From NCBI RefSeq assembly GCF_949628215.1, contig NC_134283.1:24964975-25028974 (forward strand): a stretch of 64,000 nt of DNA, in the 5' to 3' direction. Below, in pieces: positions 1-35,566 of the stretch. Made by a program: the position numbers and the translations under genes. The DNA comes from Phalacrocorax aristotelis (Eukaryota > Chordata > Aves > Suliformes > Phalacrocoracidae). The notes below the pieces were generated by a model. It saw only the letters and a program-made list of their open reading frames with translations, did no database searches and was not told where the DNA came from. The stretch's first letter is position 1. Each line of letters begins with the position of its first letter.

Positions 1-3000
1 TTTTATTGTGTTGCCTGGCAAAGTTCATTGGTAGAAGACTCACAGGGTGTATGTAGTGCCTGACAAGCTGGAGCGGGACCTACAGGGACATTTCACCACT
101 AACAGAAGGCCCTGCAAGTGCTCTGTCAATCCAGCCCAGTTGCTAAAAGACAGTGGCCATCCTCTGCCATTCGGAGGCCAATGGATGGGATGTGGCCCCC
201 AAACCCCAGGCAAGCTGCCAGTGCTGTCCTCATCTGAGCAAACTTTGGGCATTCTTACCATGAAGAAAGGTTGGCCCAGAGACACAGTCAGTCAGATCAC
301 TAAGTGCCATCTTGAAAAATATACCATCTAAAAAACTTTTCTAGCTACGTTAGGAAGACAGACTTCTACTTACATTTTCCATCTTTATTCTTCTGTTCGT
401 TTCTGTTCTCTTCCAGTTGAGGCAAGAAGTTTCAAGACTTTCAAATATCACCATATGCACATCTCTGTTTGCAAAGATCTCAGTCCTTAGCTGCTTCCTG
501 CATGTAGATGTTGCTATGTTCCTTGTGAACTGCTTCCACCTATGCATGGAACAGGTAGGCAAGGCTGTAGACTTCGCAACTTTGGGAAAATTATTTTCAT
601 GCAGCGGGAAATATGCAGGAACAAGACTACCAGCCTCTACCCTTTTTAGATGAAGATTTAACCCAGAGATGCCACCCTGAGCCTAGAAAATAAAATTGTA
701 CTTTGTTATATTGTGTAATCATGTACAGATATTTTTAACGCAAAATGAAAAGGTGACATTATTTATTTTTTTTTATCAGGAACATGTGGGTTTTTTCATT
801 AAAAGCTTCTAGACCCAGGAGCTTAACATTATATGTATTATTATTTAGTAATATTTCTGTTGCTATGTGACAGGTATTTATGGTAAACAAACAAACAAAT
901 CCTGCTTTGAACAAACCAAAATATTGCTCAATAGCAAAAAAAAAATGTGCATGATAAGAACAACTGGCTTCCTTGCCAAGGTGTCTGACTTCTTTAAATA
1001 CTTCTTCCACATAAAAGTCCCTGATAAAGCTTCACTTGATTTTCCTTTAGCATTCAAAAGGACCCTGGGCAGAAACAGCCCTAATTAGAAGCAGCTAGAC
1101 ACTTACCAATGTAGAAAATTGCTAGCAGTTAGAAAGTGACAAACTATTGGTGTTTGTGGTGATAGATGCTGGTGGGAAGAACATGAGCTATTTTTTCTGA
1201 AAAGAGAGGGTGAGAGAGTTTGAGCCAGTTCCTGGTTCATCATTAGAAACAGTTCAGCAACGACCTGTTTTTACAGGGTTGTGTTTCCAAAAAAAAATCA
1301 TTATCAGTTCAACTCTATTGTTAACACCAGACAGAGCAGTGGGTGAAAAAAATAGGCCATTATTGAAAGTTTGGAAAAAATCCATTCAGGGCTACTTCAG
1401 TCCTATGATCTACACCTCTGTTGAACTGCTCACATGGGTTTTTGTCTGGATTTGGGTACGCAAGACTGTAGAACAGGTTGTCTTGGTTTCACCTCAAGTA
1501 CCAAATGTCTTAAAGAAATCCTAGAAAACCTTTGCTCTGTCCCCGTTATAAGGCAGCAAAATATTGGTGTGAAATTTCTCAGAGTGACACGGAACCAGCA
1601 GCATGGGGATGCTATAGTGATGGTGTTCTTTGTTTCCACTGTTGTCCCTGAAGTGTTGTTTTCTCCTATATTTTTATGCGCTTTAGTAATCTATCTCTTC
1701 TTAATTTAAAATTAACTTCTCAACACTGAATTTTACTCATGGGCAATGTTCAGAAGGCTCTATAAATGGGATCAGTAGCTCACTAGCCAAAATGGTCAAC
1801 AGCTCTTAACTGGAAAAAAGGCTCCAATTCCAAACACTGTATTTGAATGAAATACAAAACACAAAATGTCCATGTTCTATGTCATCTCTGGCTAATAGCT
1901 CGTTGGACTCAGGAAGCCTGTCATGAACCACTGGACAGCTCCTGCTTAATAAGTCAATAATCTCAGCAATGCTGCTGCAAACCCAACAAATGACGCTGTC
2001 CCTGATAATGTTAGAATTTCTATGGAAAAGCAGCTGTCGCATGGCAAGGACCCATACTTGATTTCCTTTGCAAAAGGTAGCTGCTCCTGTACCCTGAGTT
2101 CATCTTCCCATTGACCATTTTGGCTACCGATGTCAGTCTTCACCTGTGCTGAATAATGTGTAACACATTGGCTGTTTCTAGAAATAAAAAATCTCCTATT
2201 TACATTGCAGTAAACTCCAGTTCATTTCTTGTATTGCTTTCACTCAAAACATAAGATGCTATCAATACTTTCCACCCGCCTTGCAATATACGCAAACATC
2301 TGTGACAGCAAGGGAGAATCTGGCCCCACTGCTTTGAAAATACAGATGAGCTCTTGGGTTATAATACAAGTTCTTAATGTTTATTTAGCAGAACAATCCT
2401 GCATCCTGCACCAAGTTCCCGTATACTGTCCCTCTTTCTCCCCACAGTTTCACTTACATTGTTACTGAGCCCTCTTTCTCCCTTACCTGTGCTGTGTCCA
2501 CCTCATCTCTCACTATCACCGATGCTGAGAGATGTCACTGCTGTGGGCATCACGCTCAAGACAGGCATTTGCAAATGGGGAGTCAGATATAATTTTGTGC
2601 GGCTCTGTTTCTCTGAGCTTCCCAGGGAATTTGACTGAAAAAGGACACTCCTTCCTTACTTTCTACCTCTTTCTTGCCATTTCTCACAGATTCACTCTAA
2701 TAACCATATATTTATTTCTTCACATAAATATACTAATACTCATCAGCAAATTATCACACCACCACATTTATGGCCTGGGAACACTTTACATTTTTTTTTA
2801 ATGCAGTAAGCCTCAGAAGTGTTAAGCCTGCTGTTGCTGTTTTCTTGGATTACAACTGATTACACTTTTCCTCACCAGAAGCAATGTGCTAGCAGAACAG
2901 CTAGTTAATAAGAAATTGGCCGGCTGGGCCTTTGCTAAACTGCCTTCAGGAGGCTAATCTGTCAACACAGTTGTATTTCTGTATTTTTCTAGGCTCCAGA

Positions 3001-6000
3001 AGCATTTGTGAGATCTTGCATGACATTGATAGCAGGACATGTGCCCAGACAAGCAAATCCAAAGACACACTGAGGTTGCTTGTGCTGAAAGAGGGAAGCA
3101 GAGCAACAGGCTACTTGCAGATGCAGATTGAAAATCTAGCCTAACTCTAAAACTGCGGGCCATCTGACTTTAAGTGGGCCCTAGACAGTGTCAGGAAGCA
3201 CACCACAAGGTGAGCCATCCTTTCTACTGAGCAGCTTTCCATGTCTCTGATACTCAGTTTACTCAGACAGAAACTAAGTCACAGTCATACTGCAAAGTAA
3301 AATTCAGAGACATAATAAACATGTCACCAATGGGAAGCTGTGTTCACAAAACAGAAGCTCCAAGAGTGCAGAAGAGACCATACACTTTAATTAGCTGATG
3401 ATCAAGACTGTCTGGAGGGATGTGAAACAATAACTGGATGATACACGCTCTGTAAATGTCAGTGCTTGAGGCAGTCAGCAGCTGTGTTGCTTAGTGAGAT
3501 GTATGGAGATATGGCTGCAGCCCAAGTGTACTAGCAGGTCATGCTCATAAACACCATGCAGACAGATGAATCCTTATGGAGAAATGTCCCTTCCACATTT
3601 ATCATTCACTGCTTTTTCAACACAGAATATATTTTCAGCTTTTAGTCTTGGAGAGGGCAATACAAAAAAAAAGTATCTCAGAAGAACAATTAGGAAAACG
3701 CTTTCAATAAATTCTCAAAGCCCTTTTCATTTAGTTCAGAAGTGCAATACATGACCTGCTCCTGTCACAGGATCCAATGTCTCTCTAAACACAGTAAGAA
3801 ACACTTACCACAGCGGCTTAAAAATTAAGGCAAGAGCTTCCATCTGCTTTACACCGCAGTACACTGCCTTTGTGCCTGCACTCCAGTTGCGGTGTGTTAG
3901 AAGAGCTGAGAAGGGGCTCACAGTAGAAACAGAGACGGACAGTGTTGGGGCTGAGGGGTATTTGTAGAGATGTGTGGGAAGCCCTTACTCACTTCTCACC
4001 CACATAGTGCCTGGCTCCAATCTACATTTTCCACATTCCGCTTGTTTGAAGGCTAAAATCCCCTCTGATCTCAGTGTAGAAGTGTATGCTTCAGAGAGAG
4101 GTCATGCACAGCATATGCATTTGCAGAGGACTTGAGTGGAAAAAACAAACTCAGCACACTGAAAACCTCTTTCTCAATGCTCTGTTCTCTGCACATTTCT
4201 AGTCACAACAGATAGTGGGGCACACACAACCACTGTCTCCTTACAGAGGTACTGTCGTATTAATAAGCTTAATTCAATACTGGATATGATTTACTTGCAA
4301 TCATAGGAGCCCACACCATGGCCTAGCATATCTACCTGAAAGATTCCCAGGTTTGAGGGTCACTGCAATACTGGTCTAACTTGCAGAATTAGTGCAATCA
4401 AGATGGACTCACATGAGTAATGATAATGACTATTATGGTCATCTCGATTTTGAGCAGTATGAATCCCTAGCTCCAGAGAGTCTCTTATTGCAAACTCTGG
4501 TCCTTTATGAGCCTCAGTTATAACAAAGGACACTTCAGGGACAATGCACATTGGAAATGTGTTAGGTAACCACTGAAAACTTGAATAGGAGTCAGAGCTG
4601 AGAGGGCTAAGCAATACTCCTCTTGCCTTTGACTTCAGCACACTTCAGAATGGCTTTTATTTTGCCCTGCCTTCTGCTACTGTCCCCTAAATAGGATCAA
4701 GAGCTCTGTGAATAATCAGTAATAGCATATTAGTTGTACTTAAATACTTTTGTGCATCTCGAAACACCTCTCAATTTAGGTATTACTGACAAATATCTTC
4801 AACCTAAAGATCATCTGACCAAAGGATTGCGGCTTTTAGAATGGGATACACTCAAAAATGGCTCTGCTTAGCAAAGATGAGGAAGAATCAAAAGGTATTT
4901 ATTAATGTCAGCCTGACTTAATAGTGTGCAACAGAACTAACCAATTGGGTCCAACTCATGTCCATTTAATTCCTAGCACAGTTGAAAAATACAAAACAAT
5001 GCCAGTAAAATTACGTTTCTTGGAGCAGGCAGCCCACACATGGCAGACTCTGAGTCATTCTGAAGAGTTTTCCTCACCCATCTTCATAAATGCTAAAGTC
5101 AAGGAGAGCATTTTCATTCTGTAACTGTCAACTGTAAATCCTTCAGTAGTTTAGGATCCAATCTTTTCCTCTGCATTAGATTTTCTGAGCCATCTCTGAG
5201 TACCAGCATGCCAAAAGGCAATCTGTTTGTTTTTGATGCTAATATGAACTCAATGAAAATATTCAAAAGCTTTTAGTTCTTTAATTGTTGTATAACTTAA
5301 ACCTTTCTGATTCCAAAATAATCATGTATTTACTCAGCATCTTATAAAAACTTACCTTATCACAGGAACTTTCTCACTCAATTAAAAAAAAAAAAGATAT
5401 AATTTAACCAATATCTGAGTTCCACTAATTCCTGTTAAACTGAACTGAAATTGCCTATGCTATTAGGAAATCTAGTAGACTTCCTGTCAAACATATGCTT
5501 GCTACTTAAAGGATTTAAAAGATTTGGAAGAAAAGCTTAACACTATTTTAGCGTACATTATTTGACAATTTAGAGAATTCTGACATTTTTGAATGCTTTT
5601 CATTGATCTTCTGAAATTCTTGAAATCAATTGTTAAAAAAATGCAGAGAAATGCTAAATATCTTTCCTGGACCACAACAGAATGGGAATGCAATGCTAGC
5701 TGATGCTCCTTACACAACAGCTGTAGTGCCAAGGTCTGTACTCTCTAAGAGATATTGTGAAGGGGGGGCTTCTCAGTCCTCTGGGACAGAAGGACAATTT
5801 ATTTCTTTGCTGAGTAAGTAGCACACTTGACTTCCTAGCAGCTTTCTTCCAAGTCAAGATCAGGTGGGCCCCAAAGGAGGACCTCCAGCTGCCATGGGGT
5901 GTGTTTAGCCAGGCAATGATCCAGACAGAGTCTCAGAACTAAATTCTTCCCCAGCAGCCTCAGTAATGAATCTGTTTTCATATTTCTGACAGCTGAATCC

Positions 6001-8780
6001 CACCCACCAAAAAGGGCTCGTGACACCACGAATATCTGATAGGGCTGTCAACCATATCAACAGTCATTTTCATATCACTAATCTCTAATCCATCCCTATT
6101 CAAGGCCATCCCTCTAACTGTAAAAAAAACCAAAACAAAACATAGAGGAGAGTCTAGAGCATTATTGCTATTAACTACTACCAGTGACTGAACAACAGCA
6201 GTTAATACAGGAGTTACTTTAAGGACTATATAGATTAACACAGGTACATGTGCTCATACAGTTTCCATGACTGTGGCCCTCTGTCACACTCAATCATTGC
6301 TCTCTCTGAAAGAGTCAATTCACTTGCTGCTACCTTTACAGCCCTCAATGGCTGTCCCAAGATCATTACTGGATCATCTTCACACAGACTTTCAAGCTGT
6401 GAACATCTGTGCTCCTCTTGCATAAACTTAGAGCAGCCAAAAGAGAAGTTATCTACTTGGGAGCCTACACCGAGTTCCGTGTTGCCAGCACTGGTGCCCT
6501 GTGGACAGTCTCACCTGAGAGCACAACTCATCTCCCATTTCAAACTGTCAGAGTTTTTGCCCTTTGCTAGACCAGGCATGTTTAAATCAATAACCTCCAC
6601 TTGCTTACTCCCTTCCTTGCCCAAATAACGAGTTGGAAAGAGGAGTGCAGCAAAGCCAGAGTCCAACTTTAACATCAAATCTGTGATTTTTGTCTTTCTT
6701 CGCTCCTGGAAGAGGAAGAGATTAAGAGATAGATACGGAGATTACACTACATTGGGAAATATTCTCAAGCAGAAATCCACCTCAGTTACAGAGCTGGCCA
6801 GTGTAGACCACCAAGAAACACGATCATATGTTTTGAAAAGTGAGTGAAAAAGTTGCTGATCATTTTTATGGCAGAAGTGTGGCCTTCATCTAATGAAACC
6901 TAAAAGATGAACCCCATCCTCCCTCCGCAAACAAATGGCAGCAGCCAAAGCGGGACCGTCATTATGCTATTACCCTCAGACTCTTGTCAGCAGACCTCCA
7001 GTTCAGCCACAGATTTGGTAGCTTGTCCACAGAGCATAATTATATGCAGCAGATAAACCCTGCCACCTCCCTCTTCTATACCAGAGCTCCCATGTACAGC
7101 TTTTCATATGTCCTTTACAGTTCTATTTGTAAACGCTCACATCTAAACTGCAGACCATCATGGGAAATATTTGCTGAAGGAGAAAGCTGATCTACCCTCT
7201 GCTTCTGCTTTTGATTCGTCTGTCCTGTGGAAGCAAGGACATTTTTAAACAGCCCTGTTATTGCATGCAGTGCACAGGTACACATACAAATGCCCTGTCT
7301 TCCCCGTGACAAGGGATTAAGCTTGAATTGCTTGAACTAGTAACTTGGAGCAGAAATCACGGGCAAGGGCAGGAGCCTGCAGATGCTTCTAACACACTGA
7401 AGAGCTTAGAGACCAGAGTGAGGGGTAGAGGCAAAATTCCTATCTCCACCAGCTCCTTATAGCTTTTCATCAAATAAAACCATACCTTCAAAATCCTTTT
7501 TGTTTCAAAACCCAAACACTGGTTTTGCCTTTCTCCTAAATCAAAGTCAAGAACCAGCATACGGCCCATCTCTGAGACACAATGTTTTGTGCTTCTCTCT
7601 CCACAGTGCCCACATCTCAAGACGCTTTAAACAGCTTTGCTTTGATACCCAGATGCAGCTATCACTGTTTGTTAAGTGGGCTGTAAATGGATTTCACAGT
7701 TCATGCCAAACCTGCCACACATAAGCACAGTAAAACTAAAAGCCCCAGCTGGAGTTTTCTCTGTTGTAGAAAGATGAGCAGAGCAGGATCACCCAGCCAT
7801 CTTATTTGCAGCGACAGCAGCCTGCTCCTTCTGCCAGACACCAAAAGAGGTGTCAGACTGGACTTCAGCGTGAAGAGGGAAGCCTGGCACGTACAAACAG
7901 AAGGCATCCGGGCTGCTTCTTGAGGAAAGTTTAACAACTAGCAGACCAATGGAAACCCTTTCTTGCCCTTCAGGGCTTGACATGGCAACTGAGTAACAGA
8001 CTGCCCAAAAAGGAACTAAAATGGAGAGACAGGAGGAAGCTCAGACAAAAAAGATCATATTCCTTTACAACCTGGAAGCTGAAAACCAGAATTTCCCAAG
8101 ACTAGTATCCCTACATCTGCTTCTATAAATGTGGTAGCAGTTTTCCAGATGGTATATAGGATCTTTTGGAGATATACATAGGACTTAAGAAAATGAAATG
8201 GACATAAAGTATCACTTTTTCTAGATACTACATCAAACTCTCTTAAAAAAGATTGGTAAAACACTCTCTGGCATGCAAGAGATTTGGCATGGTAAAATAC
8301 ATAATACTTTTAAATGTCCAAATACACTCTGTTGTACCTTTTGTGACCTCACAGAATCAAGATGCTTAAGCACTAAAAAAAGGAAAGGAAGTGACTGGTT
8401 TCTACTTAGTTTACCTAGAGCTCTGATAGAAGGGTATTTATTTATTTATATCAGCTGTTCTTAGCTCAAGAAAAGGTTATGAGCCCGTGCCACGAAAAAG
8501 GACTTGCGTCTCATAAAAGGAAGTGAAAAGTGTTTCTGAAAGACAGAAAAAAGTCAAGTTCCATTTAAAGTAAAAACAAGAGAACAATTCTTAACTGCAA
8601 ATGACTTAATTCTAAGCCTTAGTTTCCCCTAAGTGGTCAAAAAACGTATGCCAGAATTTCATAGAACTGAAGTATCTAAAACTTTGCAAGAGATATTGCT
8701 TTGTATAGAAAGCGCTCCTAAAACAGCCTTTGCACATGAACCTGCCCATCCAAGAAACCGGATGTAAGTTTCTTGGGGCC
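1..8780. other. Non-coding stretch, no gene recognised
   Basis: I see no exon chain, RNA gene or recognisable transposon here. Open frames are short (under 130 codons), overlap on both strands and match no family I know. The longest (6248-6628, plus) shows no domain. In mammals FBXO38 is followed, tail to tail, by HTR4, so the 3' end of HTR4 on the plus strand could lie in or to the left of this stretch. I searched for the seventh-helix exon and the known alternative C-terminal tails and did not find them. Composition is ordinary AT-rich intergenic or intronic DNA. Confidence 0.5.
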
Positions 8781-9240
8781 CCAGTTAGGCAGATGAGTTA
8801 GCTGCCAAAGCCGGCTTTTATACCACGCAGCGCTACCCCGAGTCCGCCGAAATAACCCTGGCCGCGGGGGGGAAGACGATGAGGAGGAGGGTAAGGAGGA
8901 GAGGGAGGAAGAAAGGGAGGCGGTGGCGCGGGCACCGCCCTCTGCCGGCCGCCCCGGGCACCGCCCCCAGCCCCGGGCGCCGCCCCCAGCCCCGGGCGCC
9001 GCCCCCAGCCCCGGGCACCGCCCCCAGCCCCGGGCACCGCCCCCAGCCCCGGGCACCGCCCCCAGCCCCGGGCACCGCCCCCAGCCCCGGGCGCCGCCCC
9101 CAGCCCCGGGCGCCGCCCCCAGCCCCGCGGCACACCACGACCCAGCCCCCCCAGCCCAGTCGCTGCCAAAGCAAGGCGAGCGAGGGGCAGCACAGCCCTG
9201 CCGCAGCGTGGAGGAGCGCGGCACCAATATGACCATGCCG
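8780..9240. other. Orphan CpG island
   Basis: A sharply bounded GC- and CpG-rich block sits in AT-rich surroundings, about 2.7 kb beyond the FBXO38 stop codon. It contains a purine-rich part (8875-8925, GAGGAGG-like) followed by a GC minisatellite. No coding exon is recognisable. The long open frames on both strands come from the absence of stop codons in the repeat and are not evidence of protein. It could be a promoter for a non-coding RNA or for an unrecognised gene, or simply an expanded GC minisatellite. No TATA box is apparent. Confidence 0.6.
8956..9126. repeat. 19-bp GC-rich minisatellite, nine units
   Basis: Nine tandem copies of GGGCRCCGCCCCCAGCCCC start at 8956, 8975, 8994, 9013, 9032, 9051, 9070, 9089 and 9108. 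The period is exactly 19 bp. The only variable base is position 5, which reads A,G,G,A,A,A,A,G,G along the array. Upstream of 8956 there is a partial, diverged copy, and the array breaks down at 9127. The minus strand carries runs of four and five G in each unit and should readily form G-quadruplexes. Because 19 is not a multiple of three and the unit has no stop in any frame, all six frames stay open through the array. Confidence 0.95.
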
Positions 9241-9259
9241 GCTTGGTCTTAAGTATTCA

Positions 9260-9289
9260 AACCAGAGGGCTCAAATACGACCTCTGGTT
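9260..9289. other. Perfect 9-bp inverted repeat
   Basis: AACCAGAGG at 9260-9268 is followed by its exact reverse complement at 9281-9289, with a 12-nt spacer, just beyond the edge of the CpG island. It could form a stem-loop if transcribed. No known RNA family or terminator is recognised, and a 9-bp hairpin is expected by chance in a window this long. Confidence 0.4.
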
Positions 9290-11400
9290 AGGTTCCAGTC
9301 CTGCAACGGAGAATTGATCCTCATGGGAAAAGATTTCTTGTAATGTCAAAATCTCAGAGGCACCTTAGCGAGTGAACAAAGGGGATATGAATCAAGTTCA
9401 TGCCAGTTACCAGGTTTTGGTCCCCTTGCTCTTGCGGATAGTTGTTTGATATAGCTAACCCTCTTTAGTTGACAAAATTAAAAACAACTTGCAAAAGAAA
9501 ACACTCATGACCACTGCACACCCCATCAGCAAATGTGGGCCGATGCCAGAGCAATCTTTACTGTAACCACACATCCCCCAGTGCAGTCACGCAAGGATCC
9601 ACAAAAGAAGAAATCAGAAACCCAAATGACAACTGCAACTTTTTGTTCTTCATGGTGGAAAAGAAACCAAGACATTTTCAGCCCCTACAACTGGGACAGC
9701 TTTCCGGCTGGCAGTTGGTGCAGTACCGAGTGTGCGTGCTTGCCACTAGCAGAACACCACTGAAGCCAGAGACAGGCAAGCAAATTATTGTTTGTACAGC
9801 AGCTCCTGCTGACACAAACTATACCTGTTCCTGTACGAGTAATGATATCTTCTCTTTTTTTTTTTACTAATGAAGGTTGAGCAGGAAAAGAATTCGTTTC
9901 ATCTGCTTTGCTCCTTTCCTCAATTTCAGATACTGAACTTAGCGAAGCGAGCCGGTTCCCTGGCCAGATCCCAGATACAATCTCAATCACCCAGAGGTCT
10001 CGTGGGATGGACACAATTAATTTAGTCACTACATTACCACTATGTGTAAAATGGGTGTAATGTTTAAGAGGTTAAAACTACTGCAAGATTCAACTGCTTA
10101 CAGAAAGAAATATTGAATATAAATAAGTACACTATTTGTATAAATACTTCAAAAGGCTAAGTTAGAGATACCAGATGGGGATCTGGTGCCATACACTAGA
10201 AACGCAGTAACATTTTCCTGTATGTGCTGTATTAAAATGGTAAACATGACTGAATCGATGACTCTGATTACTTGAAACAGTTCTAGGAAAGGTCATGACT
10301 ACGTTTTGTCTGAATATCACTGAATATTTTATCTATGGTTAAATATATTCGTTACAACTAAACCATTAACTTTGATCTTGCATTAAATCAAATTTAACAG
10401 CAGTCGCATCGTTATCTGGGATTTAGCACTCCACCGGTGGACAGAGTAGAGCACACATGGGAGAAAATGCTACTGTACCAAATCTCTTCCTACTTCCACT
10501 ATGCGCCAGTCGTCTCCTCCTCTATCTAATACATTTCTAGTTCCACATTACCTCAAGGCTGTCCACAGAGGAACAGAGGCAGAGAAAACTTAACACTGGC
10601 TTTGCTGTGTTGAACAGTTTTGCCTCTTCAATTCTCCAGAGCTAAACATAGAAATCCCCATTAGCCACATTTATACCAAAGGTCAAAGAATTTAAATTAT
10701 TAAAAATAAGGTGTAAAATTGTACAATGGTATGAACTGATGCTCTATGGCTACGAGTGGTAGATGAGGCCATAGTTGGAGGTACAGCACACGCAGAGGTG
10801 CGTTTCCACAGGCACAGCTGTGTACGGATGCAGACGCTGTTTCACAGCACAGCAAATTTGCCTTTGAGAGGTCTCTCAGCCCCACAGGGCACGTGACTAA
10901 GAGTGCACGAGGCAGCTAGTTTAATTCTACCTTGCACATTTTTAAACCTGTACACTGGACTTGCAGCACATTTTGGATGTACACACAAAACATCTATGGA
11001 TACTGTGGGAACCAGAGGCGTTTTCTTTATACAATAAAAACAAGTATTCGGGGCAAAGAGCAGCAGTATATACTGACTGGACATGGAAAATCTGCATTCG
11101 TCAGTGGGCACAAATCAGCCTGAAAGCTCACTGTTGGAATCAGATGGATCCTGTACTGACAGACAACTAAGCAATTACACATCCCTCTTCCTGCCTGTCT
11201 TAAGGGAAGATTCAGCTTTCAGCCCATTAGTATGCACAGATTTATGTTGAAGGGAGCAGAACCAACAATTAGCAACTTAGCTTTCATATTAGAGTCAAAT
11301 ACACTATTAAAATGAAATCTAATGGTACAAAATACTTTAGAACATATCTTCTGTTTCCAAGGTGCTAAATATGTGGTTTTTTTCTTCCCCCAAAAAATGT
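9290..11400. other. Non-coding stretch between orphan island and FBXO38
   Basis: No exon is recognised. Overlapping open frames at 9533-9870 (plus, two frames) and 9685-10029 (minus) show no known domain, no codon bias visible by eye and no flanking splice pattern I can defend. The upper part may still belong to the FBXO38 3' untranslated region if the distal polyadenylation site is used. Confidence 0.4.
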
Positions 11401-11401
11401 T

Positions 11402-11987
11402 TTTAATGAACTCTAGAAACTACCACAGATCACCAACATTGCTACTATTTTTTCTGCTTTTGGCCTTCTTCGCAACAGCTGTAGAATAATTATCTGTCTT
11501 TGACAAATGCACACAAGACACACAAGATTGTGCTCAACAGGTTTACTCAGACCGGACTCTCAAACGCTCAAGGAAAAGGCACAGATTAAAAGAGACACTG
11601 ATGACTCTTTTGAACACAGCAAATGGGATTTTGTTTATAAGAAAAAAAAATACTGCTATGAATTGTATGGGCTGAAAAATTCAAATATTCTTCCCTGTTC
11701 CTAATTATTGGCCTTCATTAATATGGAATTTAAATTAAATTGTATAAACATATGAAATAAAGTCTCAGGAAGTTTTTCTTTTGTTTCCTCTATGTACAAA
11801 TCTTAGTATACAATTTTTACTTTTCATTATACATTTACTACACACTCTTTTTCAAACTGTGTGAGAGCAACTGCAAAGTATGTGTTTCAAGAAAATGCTT
11901 TGCATTCGGGAAGAATGCACCTGCTTTCTTGGCCAGCAGCGCCAATGAGAATTTAGGAAGAAATGACGGGTCAGGGAGGGTATCCAC
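11402..11987 (-). other. FBXO38 3' untranslated region (end uncertain)
   Basis: Sequence following the FBXO38 TGA stop. No canonical AATAAA occurs on the minus strand in this stretch. The first common variant, ATTAAA, is at 11402-11407 and would give a 3' UTR of about 600 nt. Weaker variants (AGTAAA, TATAAA) also occur, and another ATTAAA lies near 10919, so the true end could be elsewhere. The start of the UTR is certain from the stop codon; the end is a guess. Confidence 0.35.
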
Positions 11988-33610
<21,623 letters not shown>

Positions 33611-35566
33611 ATTTGCAATGATTTCTGATTAAAGGAAATGATCACAGTGTTACACAAATTCAGTGCGACTGAAAGAGAAAAGGGACAGAGAGTAAAGGAG
33701 GACACACCAGTTAAGCTTCATTTACTGAAAAAAACAGCAAAATCTGCCAACAAAGATAAGCTCCAATACAGCTGAATTGAGTTAACTAAGACATCAAAAA
33801 ATTCTTCCAACAACTTACAATGTGCCTCACACGTGAGGTCTCGGACATAACCTGACTATTATAAGATAAACTAGAAAGTCCCTTGGAGCTAAGGGACACT
33901 GACAAAGAGGAAAATCACCACAGATTTAATCAATTCTTTTGCACGAATAAAATGTCTTCAGAGATACCATCCACACACTAGTTGATCAAGACAAATCACA
34001 AGAGAGATGTGCGGAGACTAGAGGTAACCAAGCAAATACCAACTAGACATCTTCCAGTGAAACAGAAAGCCTGAAGCCTCTGTCTAGCAGAAAAATAAAG
34101 AACTTTCCTTTTAGAAAAAACAGCCTCCCCAAAAATGCCCTATTAAAGGTCCTCAAACTAGCTCTTCTTAGAGGTTAGAATACCAAATAAAATATTTAGG
34201 TTGCTTAATTAAAGATCAAAACCCATGCCCCAGCAGCAATGTGCAGAATATCCTCTTCTCTTTCCCTTTACTGAATTAATGTGTTCATGTCTACATTGCT
34301 CCTACAGCACATATACAGGCACTGAAGGACTGAAATAGCAACATTTCATTTAAAAACATACAAATTGATTCCAAGAAGTAACAAATAAGTAAATAAAATA
34401 AATATGAACTCAATATTAACATTAGAATAACTTAGTTAACACCTCATGCTGTTGAAAGGCATGAGAAATGTCTGTTCACTACTGGTATTTAGCTGAGGAA
34501 TGCTTTCTGGTAAGCAGGGTAACTCAGTAAACCTGTTTAACAGGTTGAATACCAAAATTCAGTGGATGAGGAGAAACAGCTTTAAAAAAAGACAGATTTT
34601 GGAAAACTAATCACAGATGCATCTGGTATGGCATTCACCGTGATGTAAATACACCACTGTGTTTGCTTCACATGTGGAAGTGGCAACTAAGAAAAACAAG
34701 GTACCTCACCAAAATGAATAAGAAAAATTTTGCCTTCTCCAACACAAAAGATTTATATGCTGGCATAAAATTTTAACTATCGATAGCTTCACGGTGATCA
34801 AATTATTGAAAAACATGTGCTTTCACACATTCTTATGCAGTTCAAATTAACAGCTATATGTTATCATAATCAATTTTATTTAAAAATTGTGATATTAAAA
34901 TAACTAAACTAGCACCCTGTACCTGTGAGTAACATGACACACATCTCTGCTCCTTTGGATTGGCTGGGAAATCTCCAGCCAAAGTTAGACGCTGAGTTTG
35001 TCGCCTGTATGCATATTACCCTTCTTTTTGGTGCCCACCAGAAGGGTTTAGTATGTTCGTAATACTGCATTGTAATTTTGTTTAACTTCACAAAGCCCAA
35101 AATTGACTTCAAACCTCTTATGAGATTGGATTCTGATGAAAACAAGTATTACACGGACTCCCAGTGAATGTCACCTGATGACTCAATTCGAACAGAGAGC
35201 AGGGTACAAAAAAATGCTAGACTGGTGCAGACACATGATGGAGTACCATACAGCGGTATTTAAAGGATGGCATTGAAAGGACTACGATACAAGGCAAGAG
35301 AAACACAGATATAAACAAACAGACCAGCATATCAGGAAAAGGTCTGAAAGAATCCTGTAAAATTTAAATGCAACAAGCACAACCTGCCCTCTGAGTTTGG
35401 GCTGTAGTTTAGTTTGGCCTCTGCCATTAAGTAAAGGGGAAAAAGAATGACCTAGTCTCTTATGAGGCAGCAGATTCTGCAAAATACATTCTCTTCCTGA
35501 TACTGTTTTGAGCTAATGCGTGCAGCTTTAACATCTCATTCTACATTAGGAAGGTGACTCCATTTG

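Noticed and set aside
47-331. Plus-strand open frame containing GGQW, recalling one alternative C-terminal tail of HTR4, the expected convergent neighbour of FBXO38.
   Set aside because: Only four identical residues in a row; no convincing acceptor in the right phase, no matching stop position, and no other HTR4 exon in the window.
8718-9252. Overlapping open frames of 109-172 codons on both strands.
   Set aside because: They come from the stop-free 19-bp repeat and high GC; peptides are simple Ala/Pro or Gly/Arg repeats without domain character.
9281-9305. Sequence similar to a tRNA B box (ggttccagtcc) beside a 9-bp hairpin.
   Set aside because: No A box or cloverleaf could be folded around it.
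9533-10029. Overlapping open frames on both strands (76-114 codons).
   Set aside because: No recognisable domain, all overlap each other, and no splice-consistent partner exon was found.
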